Shown: in pieces, positions 20,642 through 29,447 of the stretch
Position numbering within the stretch: the stretch's first letter is position 1
Layout: each line of letters starts with the position of its first letter
Origin: Citromicrobium sp.
Lineage (GTDB): Bacteria; Pseudomonadota; Alphaproteobacteria; Sphingomonadales; Sphingomonadaceae
Direction: 5' to 3'
Assembly: GCA_002729695.1 (NCBI GenBank)
Contig: PBYQ01000031.1
Span: 1 to 64,000 of the forward strand
DNA: 64,000 nucleotides
Program-made: the position numbers and the translations under genes
The notes under the pieces: generated by a model
What the model was told of the DNA's origin: nothing
The model's database searches: none
Seen by the model: the letters and a program-made list of their open reading frames with translations, nothing else

Positions 20642-22807
20642 ATGACGAACGCAGTTCTCTTGCTCTGGGATAGCTGGAGCATTCTCGGCCGCGTGGTGAC
20701 GCTGATCGCGATCGCGATCCTCGTGTTGGGATTGGAAAATCTCGCCATCAAACTCATTGCGGATATTCAGGGCTGGCGCCGGCGCGGCTCGGAACCCACG
20801 GTAGAGATGCTGCGCCGTAAGCAGGAAGACGGCACCGCGATCCTGATCCTCATCACCCGGTCCGCGCCACTGGCCGGCACAATGCTCGCCCGGATCAAAC
20901 GCACGCTCGAGTACGAGAACTACACGATCTTCGTCGGTGTCCGCTCGATCGACACGCAGGCCGTCGCAGCCATCCGTCGCGAAGCGCGGATCGACAGCAG
21001 GGTGCGGCTTTGCCTGTTCGAAGAGCACGAGGCGCCATCGCAGGCACACGCGCTCAACGCTTTGCTCGCGGCCGTGCGCCAGTTCGAACATCGGCACGAC
21101 GTCGATTTCCGCACCTATTTTCTGCAGGGCCCGGAATCGATCGTCCACCCGCTCTCGCTCAAGCTCGCCAACTGGCACTGCGAATTCGCCAGCGTGGTGC
21201 AGCTGCCCGTGCTCACGAACCCGCGCGGCCCCACGTCGATGACCGGCGGTGCCGGGTTCGACGATCTGGGAGAGCACCGTGCCCGCGAAACCGTGCTGCG
21301 CGCGCGCGTGGTCCGCAACGTACCCGTACGGCAGACGGGCCTCGCCCTTCGGCGCGACGCGATCTGGGCGCTCAAGCTGCATGGCGATGTTTTCGATAAC
21401 CGGAGCGAGTGCCCCGTGTTCGATGCCGTCCAGCGCCTTGGCGAGCGCGGCTACCTAGCGACATACGTGTGGCAGCGCGACGAGGACAAAGCTGTCATCG
21501 CGGTCGAGGAATTGTCCCCGCGCGCGCTTGGCGATGCAGTGCAGGACCGGGCACAGCGCCTTTCGGCAACGGCATTGTCCGGCTGGCGTCCGATCGGCAG
21601 CGCGCATGGCAGCCTGTGGACCCATTACTTCAACTACCGCGACCGCCGGATCGTCCCTGTCGCCGCGACGCTTACCTGTGCTGCACTCGCCGGACTGGCT
21701 GCCGGAGCCCTGCTGCTGGCAGGCCACTTTACTCCTGGTTTCGAGAGCATGCCCGCATTGATCGAATCGCCGTGGGTGTTCGCCCTGCTGGCCATCGATG
21801 CAGCATTGCTGGGGGCCGCATTGATAGAGCGGGTGGTGCAGACCGGACGCACCCGGGGCCTACGGAGCGCAGCACTGCTCCCGCTCAACCTCGCGGCTTC
21901 ATACCTGATCACCGCGCGTGCTGTCGTGCTCGCATCCCGCCCAAAAGATGCGGATCGCGCCGGTGCAACGCACACCCAGCCCCTCACGGGGTCGCGCTCG
22001 CTCCTTGCAGCCAAGCCCAGGCTGACCGACATTCTGGTCCATTCCGGCGCGATGTCGAAGGACGAGGCGAAGATTGCCCACGGCTATTCCCGGCGGACCG
22101 GTCGCAGCCTCCTGCTTGCCCTGCAGGACCTGCGACTGGTCGACGGAGCGGCCATCGCGCGCGCTTTGGGGCACAAGCTCGGCATCGAATTCGGCCATCT
22201 CGACGGCCCGCTCGACAGTTACGCATCGGTCTTCCTGTCGCGACACGAGGCCGAGCGCTTCTGCGCCTTTGCGCAGCGTGCGGAGGACGGCGGCATCGAT
22301 GTCTATGTGGGAGAGGATTACTCGCCGCGCGAATGGCGCGCTCTCAGGGCGGCGCTGCAACGCGCGGGCGTTCACCGCCCTCACTTCCGCACCGCCCCGC
22401 TGAGCGAAATCGCCTACGCGATCCGTTTCGCCGGCACCGCGCAAGAAATGGCAATCGAGCAGGCGATCGCGGTCAGCCTCATGGATGGGCCGATCTTGGA
22501 AGGGACGGGCCGTAACATCCGCCGCCAGTTGCGCGCGCCCTATCGGCGACTGGAAGACCTGCTGGTGGAGCGGGGCCTGATCCGCCCCCGGCGCATGCGG
22601 CTGATGCGCAGTCGGCTGGGTGCCGAGGGTCAGGGTCTGGCGGATACCATATGCAAGGATCGGCGCATCCCGCCATTCACCCTTGCCGAGACCGTGCGCG
22701 AGTTCAACGAATGGCGACCGGCGATCGCTCCGCTGACCGCGGCAGCACCGATGGCACGGCATGGCAGCCGTACGACTTTGCCGCCCGATCCGCGGCTCGC
22801 AGCGTGA
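20642..22807 (+). CDS. NfrB-like membrane protein with degenerate glycosyltransferase domain and C-terminal MshEN-like domain
   Basis: A 721-residue protein laid out like bacteriophage N4 adsorption protein B: TM helix at about 14-36, GT2-type domain at 60-330, three TM segments (about 337-362, 376-396, 408-430), and a cytoplasmic MshEN/GspE-N-like part from about 455 (KPRLTDILVHSGAMSKDEA...). The scaffold of the GT2 domain is kept (YENYTIFVGVRSIDTQA, VHPLSLKLANWH, VQLPV), but the catalytic positions differ from working relatives. KADCLN-like is QAHALN (134-139), the D-A-E-D segment is GPES (163-166), the T-E-D position is ECP (256-258), and Q-R-x-R-W is broken. ATG 20642 with AAAGG upstream was preferred over an upstream TTG at 20621. 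Confidence 0.75.
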   Translation: MTNAVLLLWDSWSILGRVVTLIAIAILVLGLENLAIKLIADIQGWRRRGSEPTVEMLRRKQEDGTAILILITRSAPLAGTMLARIKRTLEYENYTIFVGVRSIDTQAVAAIRREARIDSRVRLCLFEEHEAPSQAHALNALLAAVRQFEHRHDVDFRTYFLQGPESIVHPLSLKLANWHCEFASVVQLPVLTNPRGPTSMTGGAGFDDLGEHRARETVLRARVVRNVPVRQTGLALRRDAIWALKLHGDVFDNRSECPVFDAVQRLGERGYLATYVWQRDEDKAVIAVEELSPRALGDAVQDRAQRLSATALSGWRPIGSAHGSLWTHYFNYRDRRIVPVAATLTCAALAGLAAGALLLAGHFTPGFESMPALIESPWVFALLAIDAALLGAALIERVVQTGRTRGLRSAALLPLNLAASYLITARAVVLASRPKDADRAGATHTQPLTGSRSLLAAKPRLTDILVHSGAMSKDEAKIAHGYSRRTGRSLLLALQDLRLVDGAAIARALGHKLGIEFGHLDGPLDSYASVFLSRHEAERFCAFAQRAEDGGIDVYVGEDYSPREWRALRAALQRAGVHRPHFRTAPLSEIAYAIRFAGTAQEMAIEQAIAVSLMDGPILEGTGRNIRRQLRAPYRRLEDLLVERGLIRPRRMRLMRSRLGAEGQGLADTICKDRRIPPFTLAETVREFNEWRPAIAPLTAAAPMARHGSRTTLPPDPRLAA

Positions 22808-22882
22808 TCGGACGCATGATCTTCGCCTTTCGAGGGCATTTGTCTTTGACAACCGCGCTCGCGCGAACGACGAGACGTCCGC

Positions 22883-24319
22883 ATGATGACCATCGACGAA
22901 GCGCTCGACGCGCTGGAATCCCAATACGACGCAGCCGTAGAGCGGTTGCGGTCCGATATCCTCTCTTTCGCGAAGGACGGTGCGTTGCCCGTCGCGAGTG
23001 CACGCGCCGGGCGCTATTCCTACCCGCGCCTGCTGCTGCACTACGATGGCACCGAGCCTGAAAGCCGGCGTAGCCGGGCTTTCGGGCGGCTGAACCGTGA
23101 GGGTGTCTACTCCACCACCGTCACCCGGCCGAGCCTGTTCCGCGCTTACCTGCGCTCGCAACTCGAATTGATCGAGAGCGACTATCCGATCCGGCTCGAC
23201 GTCCAGCCTTCGGAACAGGAAATCCCCTTCCCCTACGTGCTCGACGGGGAAGCGACCGCGCAGCTCCACGGCATCAGCCCGCAGGAGCTGTCGCGCCACT
23301 TCCCGCATACCGACCTTGCCGATATCGGGGACGAGCTGGCCGACGGGATCGAGATCGAGGACCCCGACCAGCAAATCCCGCTATCGCTGTTCGACGGGCT
23401 GCGGACCGATTTCAGCCTTGCGCGGCTGGCGCATTATACGGGCACCGACCCCGAGCATTTCCAGCGCTTCGTGCTGTTCACCAACTACCACCGCTATGTC
23501 GACGAATTCGTTGACTGGGCGGGTGCACGGCTTGGCAAGGATGGCTGTACTGCGCTTTCCGGCCCCGGCGGGCTCTACCTGACCGAGCCGACCGAAGATG
23601 CCAAGTCGCTGCTTTCGGATGCGGCGTGGCGTCGGCACCAGATGCCCGCCTATCACATGATCGGCGAGAACGGCGACGGGATCACTCTCGTCAACATCGG
23701 CGTCGGGCCGAGCAATGCGAAGACCATCTGCGATCACCTTGCGGTCTTGCGCCCCGAAGCGTGGCTGATGATCGGCCACTGCGGCGGCCTGCGGCCGAGC
23801 CAGAAGATTGGCGATTACGTGCTGGCCCATGCCTATCTGCGCGACGACCACGTCCTCGATCCCGTGCTGCCGCCCGAAATTCCGCTGCCCGCCATTGCCG
23901 AAGTGCAGCAGGCGCTGGCCGCGGCGTCCGAAGAGGTTTCGGGCAGGCAGGGGAGCGACCTGAAACAGCGGCTGCGCACCGGCACCGTGGTGACGACCGA
24001 CGATCGCAACTGGGAACTGCGCTACGCCCTGTCGGCCAAGCGTTTTTCGCTCAGCCGCGCGGTCGCGATCGACATGGAAAGCGCCACCATCGCCGCGCAG
24101 GGTTTCCGCTTCCGCGTGCCCTACGGCACGCTGCTGTGCGTCTCAGACAAGCCGCTGCATGGCGAGATCAAGCTGCCAAAGCAGGCCAACACCTTCTACG
24201 AAGAAGCCATCGCCGCGCACTTGCAGATCGGCATCGCCGCGTGCCGCCATCTGCGCGAAGAAGGCCCCAGCCTGCACAGCCGCAAGCTGCGCGCCTTCAA
24301 CGAGCCGCCTTTCAGATAA
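22883..24319 (+). CDS. amn: AMP nucleosidase
   Basis: A 478-residue enzyme, close to the E. coli length, that hydrolyses AMP to adenine and ribose 5-phosphate. The N-terminal AMP nucleosidase domain includes RAGRYSYPRLLLHYDG and TVTRPSLFRAYLRSQLELI. The C-terminal phosphorylase-type domain has NIGVGPSNAKTICDHLAVLRPEAWLMIGHCGGLR and AIDMESATIAAQGFRFRVPYG, where M-E-S holds the ribose. It stands alone, 75 bases after the NfrB-like gene and convergent with the halogenase gene, with no functional link to neighbours visible. It helps set the AMP pool. Confidence 0.95.
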   Translation: MMTIDEALDALESQYDAAVERLRSDILSFAKDGALPVASARAGRYSYPRLLLHYDGTEPESRRSRAFGRLNREGVYSTTVTRPSLFRAYLRSQLELIESDYPIRLDVQPSEQEIPFPYVLDGEATAQLHGISPQELSRHFPHTDLADIGDELADGIEIEDPDQQIPLSLFDGLRTDFSLARLAHYTGTDPEHFQRFVLFTNYHRYVDEFVDWAGARLGKDGCTALSGPGGLYLTEPTEDAKSLLSDAAWRRHQMPAYHMIGENGDGITLVNIGVGPSNAKTICDHLAVLRPEAWLMIGHCGGLRPSQKIGDYVLAHAYLRDDHVLDPVLPPEIPLPAIAEVQQALAAASEEVSGRQGSDLKQRLRTGTVVTTDDRNWELRYALSAKRFSLSRAVAIDMESATIAAQGFRFRVPYGTLLCVSDKPLHGEIKLPKQANTFYEEAIAAHLQIGIAACRHLREEGPSLHSRKLRAFNEPPFR

Positions 24320-24325
24320 GGCGGC

Positions 24326-25837
24326 TCAGGCCGGCACGCGCGCCGGGCAGTAGCGCGCTACATACTCGGCATGCGACGGCATTTGCTGAACGGCGAAGCG
24401 GACCGACTTTTCCATCTCGTCCAGCTCCCCCTTCAGCTCGGGGATGACCATCGATGCGGCGATCGGGCCGTGCCCATCCATGTGGATGCCCTGCCCCATC
24501 ATGACCGCCGCCCAGCTGGTTTCGTTGAACAGCTCGTCTTCCTCGCGGAAGATCTGGCCGTTGGCCTTGAACAGCTCGATCTTCTCGGTCAGCGTTTCGG
24601 GCACTTCCATCGTGCGAACATAGTCCCAGAAGGGTGAATCGTCGCGCGCCGTGGCGTTGTAGTGCAGGATCAGGAAGTCGCGGATGCGGCGGTATTCCTT
24701 GTCGGTCAGCCGATTGTAGGTGTCCTGCTGGTTCTGGGTGACACCATCGAGAGACAGGATCGCGACCAGCCGGTTGATGCCGGAATTGATCAGGTGGATC
24801 GAGGTTGATTCGAGCGGCTCCATGAAGCCCGACGAGAGCCCGATGGCGATCACGTTGCGGTTCCACGCCTTCTTTCGCCGCCCGGTGACGAACCGCAGGA
24901 AGTTCGGCTCCGCGCCCGGCTTGCCCGCCAGGTTCTTCACCAGGATATCGTGCGCCTCGTCGTCGGACATGTACTCGCTGCAATAGACGTGGCCGTTGCC
25001 GTTGCGGCTTTGCAACGGGACGCACCATTGCCAGCCTGCCGAGTGCGCCGTTGCCTTGGTGAAAGGTGCCGGTCCGCTGCCATCCTCACGCTCGCACGGC
25101 AGGGCTACGGCGCGGTCGCATGGTAGGTAGTGCCGCCAGTCGTCGTATCCGGTTTCCAGCGCCTGTTCGATCAGCAGCCCGCGAAAGCCCGAGCAGTCGA
25201 TGAACAGATCGCCCTCCACCTCGGTGCCATCGTCCATCGTCACGGATGAAACGAAGCCGCTTTCGGGATCGAGCGTGGTGTCGACGACCTTGCCCTCTGT
25301 CCGGACAACGCCGCGTTTCTCCGAATAGGCGCGCAGGAACGCGGCATAGCGGGTCGCGTCGATGTGATAGGCGTAATTCATCGTCGGCAGGTCGTCGCGC
25401 TGGAAATCCTGTGTGCGCGAGAAGCGGCCGAAATGCGCGGCGACCGTTTCCAGGTTGAAGATTTGCAGCGGCCTCCGCTCACCCTCGCTGCGCGCGCGGT
25501 GCCACACCTGGTGAAACGCGATCCCGCCCATGTGATAGCCGTAGGTGCCGAAGGGGTGGAAATAGCTCTCCCCTACCTGTCCCCAGTTGGCGAACTGGAT
25601 GCCCAGCTTGAAGGTCGCCTGCGTCGCGGCCATCATCTCGCGCTCGTCGATGCCGAGCAGCTGGTTGAATTCCACGATCGGCGGGATCGTGGCCTCGCCC
25701 ACGCCCACCGTACCGATCGCCTCGGATTCGATCAGCGTGATCGCGACGGTGCGCTTTTCCGCCAGACGCGAAAGAGCCGCTGCGGTCATCCACCCCGCAG
25801 TTCCCCCGCCGACAATCACGATCCTCTCGATAGCCAT
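24326..25837 (-). CDS. tryptophan-halogenase-like flavoprotein of a TonB-receptor locus
   Basis: A 503-residue FAD-dependent protein of the PrnA family. The FAD loop GGGTAGW is at residues 10-16. The catalytic lysine position is kept (TFKLGIQF, Lys77), as is the glutamate of the halogenation site in FMEPLESTSIHLI. The halogenase motif W-x-W-x-I-P appears as WQWCVP. Homologues of this group sit next to TonB-dependent receptors for plant or algal polysaccharides throughout Sphingomonadales and Caulobacterales, where true halogenation has rarely been shown. It diverges from the TonB receptor gene and shares the intergenic region carrying two LacI-type operators, so it is expected to be induced with the glucan genes. 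Confidence 0.88.
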   Translation of the reverse strand: MAIERIVIVGGGTAGWMTAAALSRLAEKRTVAITLIESEAIGTVGVGEATIPPIVEFNQLLGIDEREMMAATQATFKLGIQFANWGQVGESYFHPFGTYGYHMGGIAFHQVWHRARSEGERRPLQIFNLETVAAHFGRFSRTQDFQRDDLPTMNYAYHIDATRYAAFLRAYSEKRGVVRTEGKVVDTTLDPESGFVSSVTMDDGTEVEGDLFIDCSGFRGLLIEQALETGYDDWRHYLPCDRAVALPCEREDGSGPAPFTKATAHSAGWQWCVPLQSRNGNGHVYCSEYMSDDEAHDILVKNLAGKPGAEPNFLRFVTGRRKKAWNRNVIAIGLSSGFMEPLESTSIHLINSGINRLVAILSLDGVTQNQQDTYNRLTDKEYRRIRDFLILHYNATARDDSPFWDYVRTMEVPETLTEKIELFKANGQIFREEDELFNETSWAAVMMGQGIHMDGHGPIAASMVIPELKGELDEMEKSVRFAVQQMPSHAEYVARYCPARVPA

Positions 25838-25898
25838 CCCGAACGCCCTCTTTTCTCACCTTTATCCATTGATGGGCCGGAACGCGACAGCGGGTCAA

Positions 25899-25914
25899 TT
25901 GTGAACGTTCATTT
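25899..25914. promoter_or_regulatory. LacI-type operator 1 between halogenase and TonB receptor genes
   Basis: TTGTGAACGTTCATTT contains the palindrome TGAACGTTCA with the central ACGT/CG step typical of LacI-family sites (T-G-x-x-A-A-C-G-T-T-x-x-C-A). It is 20 bases centre to centre from operator 2, two turns of the helix, so two dimers could bind on one face. It controls the divergent promoters of the halogenase (25837) and TonB receptor (26001). Confidence 0.75.
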
Positions 25915-25918
25915 TTTC

Positions 25919-25934
25919 TTGTGAACGATCACAA
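25919..25934. promoter_or_regulatory. LacI-type operator 2 between halogenase and TonB receptor genes
   Basis: TTGTGAACGATCACAA has perfect outer arms TTGTGA/TCACAA around ACGA. It matches operator 1 and the site before the GH3 gene over TTG-x-x-AACG-x-T-x-x-CA. It lies 67 bases before the receptor start, a position suited to repression by the LacI protein encoded at 29448. Confidence 0.78.
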
Positions 25935-26000
25935 TGGCGCATATAGGGGCAGTCGATGAACCGGATAAAAGTCCGGCATTCGACTCTTGGGGAGGATATC

Positions 26001-29000
26001 TTGAAGACATCGCAAGCTTTTGCGCCGCGTACCGCCTGGCGCGCCCTCGTTCTCGGCAGCGCGTCGAGTCTCGCGCTCGCCTGCATGGCACAACCCGCCT
26101 TTGCGCAGGATGCCAATGGCGACGACGAGCAGCTGGAAGACGGCACCGCGAGCGACGACGAGAACGTGATCATCGTCAGCGGCTACCGCGCCTCGCTCGA
26201 GAGCGCACAGAACATCAAGCGCAATGCCGATACCGTGGTGGATGCGATTACCGCCGAAGACATCGGCGCGCTTCCCGACCGCTCGGTGGCCGAATCGCTG
26301 CAGCGCGTTCCCGGCGTCAATATCGGTCGCTTCGAGAAGGCATCCGATCCCGACCGCTTCTCGGTCGAGGGAACGGGTGTCATCATCCGCGGCCTTCCTT
26401 ACGTGCGTTCCGAACTGAACGGACGCGACATCTTCTCCGCCACCGGCGGCACCGTGCTTTCGTTCAACGATGTGTCCCCCGAGCTGCTCGGCCGGGTCGA
26501 AGTGTTCAAGAATGTCACCGCGGACATGACCGAAGGCGCAATCGCCGGTGTCGTGAACCTCGTCACGCGCAAGCCGCTCGACAATCCGGGCCTCAACATC
26601 GCCGGGTCGATCGAAGGCAACTACGGCGATCTGCGCGAAGAGTGGTCGCCGACGTTCAACATCCTCGCCTCGGACACCTTCGACACCGCGGGTGGCACCT
26701 TCGGCCTGCAGGTGGCCTACTCCTATTCGAAACTGAAGAGCCGGACCGACGCCTCGCAAGTGGCGGACCCGTGCTATCGCGATGCCAGCCTGACGGGCGG
26801 CTGCCTGCGCGTGTTCGACGTCAATTCCGGCGGCTTCGGAGCCACTCCGAACTACGACGAGGACAACTTCCCGCCCGCCGGTTCGGTGCTCGTCCCGCAA
26901 TACGCGGGTGTTCGCACCACCGATCTCGACCGCGATCGCGAAGCGATCTCCGCCGTCGGACAGTTCGAAACGCTCGACGGCGATCTGCGGATGACGGTGG
27001 AGTACCTGCGTTCGGAAACCAGCTTCTTCACCGAAGAATTCGCCCTGCTGGGCCGGATGGACGATGGCACCTCGTCGCCCGAACAGCGCGCGGACGGCCC
27101 GTGGGAGTTCGACAGCAACGGCCATTTCGTCCGCGGCATCCTGACCGACAATGTCGGCGATGCCTACGCCAACCCGTTCGGCTGGGGCGGCATCCCGCTC
27201 GATTCGCTTCGCTTCCTGCGCGACACCAAGAGCGTGACGCAGGATATTTCGTACGACGTTGAAATGAACTTCAGCGATCGTTTCCGGGGCAATGTCGAAG
27301 CGCAATACATCACCTCCACGCTGCGGCGCGATTCGGTGTTCGGCGCGATGAGCACGTGGGCCGATATCGACCTCGACCTGAGCGGCAACACGCCCGACGT
27401 GAACTTCCTCGCCCCGATCGGTGCACCGGACGATTACTTCACCTCCGGCTTCTACACCTACTACTGGTTCGGCCTCGACAGCCGCGAGAAGAACGAAGGC
27501 GATCTGCTTAGCATCAAGGGCGATCTGGAATACGATCTCAGCGACGAAGGCTTCCTTCGCAAGGCCCGCTTCGGCGCCCGCTGGGCGGCGCGCGACCGGA
27601 CGACCCGCAACACCAACTTCAGCACCTGGGGCAACCTGTCCGCCCCGTGGGCAGGCCGCGCAGGCTGCGCTCCTTGGGGCGAAGGCCCGGGCTGTCCGTT
27701 CGTACCGGGTCGCTTCTACACCGGCCTGCCTGGCCAGGAATTCGCGATCGGTGGCGGTGCCTATGTGGACGACTTCCCCGGCTACACGCAGCTTCGTTCG
27801 CCGTTCGGTGACAACTTCCAGCGCGGCCAGGTGGCGACGCCGATCCCCAACGGGTCTGCCTATTTCTACGGCGGCGACGACTTCCTGCAGGAATATCTGA
27901 ACGGCGTGACCGATCAGCAGTGGGACGAGATCGGCACCTTCAGCCAGTCGCCCAACCGCTACACTCTCGGGGTCAACGGTCGCACCTACACCAACCCGGT
28001 GACCGGCGAGGTGACCACCTGCGATCCCTTCTGCCCGCCGGAAATCTCGCAAGTTCAGGAGATCACCGCAGCGGCTTACGCCCGCGTCGACTTCGGTCGC
28101 GATTTCGACAATGGCTGGTCGCTCTCGGGCAACCTCGGCCTGCGCTACGTCGAAACGCGGATCGACACCTCCGCGCTTGTCGGACTGCCGCAACCGGGCC
28201 AGTTCGATGATCCGTCGGCAGGCGGCAATGGCGACGGGGTCGTGCAGGTTTCCGAAATCACCGCGGTTTGCGCCACGCCCCTGCCTGTCGGGCAGGAGCG
28301 CCGCTACTGCGACCTGACCGGCGCGCGACTGGATGAGTTCGCATCGCTGTTCACCGGCGAGCCAATTCCCGACGACCGCCAGATCAAGTTCGACCACTGG
28401 CTGCCCGCGTTCAACGTCCGCCTCGATACGGGCAACGGCCTGGTCATCCGCGGTGCGGTTTCGAAGGGCATCTCTCGCCCCGACCTGCAGCTGTTCAGCG
28501 CGGGCGGCGTGCTCGGCTTCAGCGGCCGGGTCGACGATGGACCGCTGCTGGCGATCTCGACGGGGAACCGTAACCTGTTGCCGACCGAATCCTGGAACTA
28601 CGACCTTTCGGTGGAATGGTATTTCGACCGGGTCGGCTCGCTGACCGGCGCGATCTTCGCCAAGGATATCGAGGGCATCGTCACGACCGGCACCGGCGTG
28701 GTGAATTACACCACCCCAAGCGGCGTTTCGCAGGATGTGATCATCACCGGCCCCGCCAACGACCTCGGTGGAACGCTGAAAGGCTTCGAACTCGCCTACC
28801 AGCAGACCTACGACTTCCTGCCGGGCGTTCTGTCGGGCCTCGGAAGCCAGCTGACCTACACCTATGTCGATGGCGGCGATTTCCGGAACCCGAACCTTTC
28901 GTCGATCGGTTCGCCTTCGGTCGCGAGCGGCTCGGCCCCGCTCAACGGTGGACCGTTCACCTTCTCGCAGCCGCTGGCCGGAATCTCCGAACACACGATC

Positions 29001-29312
29001 AACGCGACCCTCTTCTACGAAAAGGGCCCGCTGGCGATGCGTGCGGCGTATAACTGGCGGTCGGAATTCCTGATCACCCCGCGCGACGACATCTTCCCGT
29101 TCTCGCCGATCTGGCAGGAAGCGGGCGGGCAGCTCGACGCATCGATCTTCTACGACGTTACCAAGTTCATGAAGATCGGGGTGCAGGGTGTGAACCTGCT
29201 CGACGAGATTACCGAGACGTCGCAGGTGGTCGATTACGATGGCACGCGGATCACCCGCTCCGCCTTCCGCAACGATCGCCGCTATACCTTGATCGCCCGC
29301 TTCAAGTTCTGA
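26001..29312 (+). CDS. TonB-dependent receptor, oligosaccharide (TonB-Xanth-Caul) type
   Basis: An outer-membrane receptor of 1103 residues, the long form typical of carbohydrate receptors. A signal peptide (residues 1-35, ending AQPAFAQ) is followed by a TonB-contact region (NVIIVSGYRASLESAQNIKR). The plug has VVDAITAEDIGALPDRSVAESL, GVNIGRFEK and NGRDIFSATGG, a pattern specific to this subfamily. A 22-strand barrel follows, ending RYTLIARFKF with the terminal aromatic. The TTG at 26001 is chosen: GGGGAGGA sits five bases ahead and it starts the signal peptide properly. An ATG at 25956 would add 15 residues. Two LacI-type operators lie upstream. It probably imports beta-gluco-oligosaccharides for the GH3 enzyme downstream. 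Confidence 0.93.
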   Translation: MKTSQAFAPRTAWRALVLGSASSLALACMAQPAFAQDANGDDEQLEDGTASDDENVIIVSGYRASLESAQNIKRNADTVVDAITAEDIGALPDRSVAESLQRVPGVNIGRFEKASDPDRFSVEGTGVIIRGLPYVRSELNGRDIFSATGGTVLSFNDVSPELLGRVEVFKNVTADMTEGAIAGVVNLVTRKPLDNPGLNIAGSIEGNYGDLREEWSPTFNILASDTFDTAGGTFGLQVAYSYSKLKSRTDASQVADPCYRDASLTGGCLRVFDVNSGGFGATPNYDEDNFPPAGSVLVPQYAGVRTTDLDRDREAISAVGQFETLDGDLRMTVEYLRSETSFFTEEFALLGRMDDGTSSPEQRADGPWEFDSNGHFVRGILTDNVGDAYANPFGWGGIPLDSLRFLRDTKSVTQDISYDVEMNFSDRFRGNVEAQYITSTLRRDSVFGAMSTWADIDLDLSGNTPDVNFLAPIGAPDDYFTSGFYTYYWFGLDSREKNEGDLLSIKGDLEYDLSDEGFLRKARFGARWAARDRTTRNTNFSTWGNLSAPWAGRAGCAPWGEGPGCPFVPGRFYTGLPGQEFAIGGGAYVDDFPGYTQLRSPFGDNFQRGQVATPIPNGSAYFYGGDDFLQEYLNGVTDQQWDEIGTFSQSPNRYTLGVNGRTYTNPVTGEVTTCDPFCPPEISQVQEITAAAYARVDFGRDFDNGWSLSGNLGLRYVETRIDTSALVGLPQPGQFDDPSAGGNGDGVVQVSEITAVCATPLPVGQERRYCDLTGARLDEFASLFTGEPIPDDRQIKFDHWLPAFNVRLDTGNGLVIRGAVSKGISRPDLQLFSAGGVLGFSGRVDDGPLLAISTGNRNLLPTESWNYDLSVEWYFDRVGSLTGAIFAKDIEGIVTTGTGVVNYTTPSGVSQDVIITGPANDLGGTLKGFELAYQQTYDFLPGVLSGLGSQLTYTYVDGGDFRNPNLSSIGSPSVASGSAPLNGGPFTFSQPLAGISEHTINATLFYEKGPLAMRAAYNWRSEFLITPRDDIFPFSPIWQEAGGQLDASIFYDVTKFMKIGVQGVNLLDEITETSQVVDYDGTRITRSAFRNDRRYTLIARFKF

Positions 29313-29332
29313 CGCGAGGCGACGGAATGAGA

Positions 29333-29368
29333 AAAACGGGCCCGTGCCAGCCGGCATGGGCCCGTTTT
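29333..29368. terminator. strong rho-independent terminator after the TonB receptor gene
   Basis: AAAACGGGCCCGTGCC pairs with GGCATGGGCCCGTTTT over 16 positions, with one G-T wobble and an AGCC loop. It is flanked by A-run and T-run, so it works on either strand. It starts 21 bases after the receptor stop and separates it from the lacI-MFS unit. Confidence 0.92.
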
Positions 29369-29447
29369 GCATGATTGTCGGCGCGGCGGGGTGGCATTCC
29401 CCGCGAAGCGACGGTAGCGACTTCCCACGCAGGAGACTGGTTTCAAA

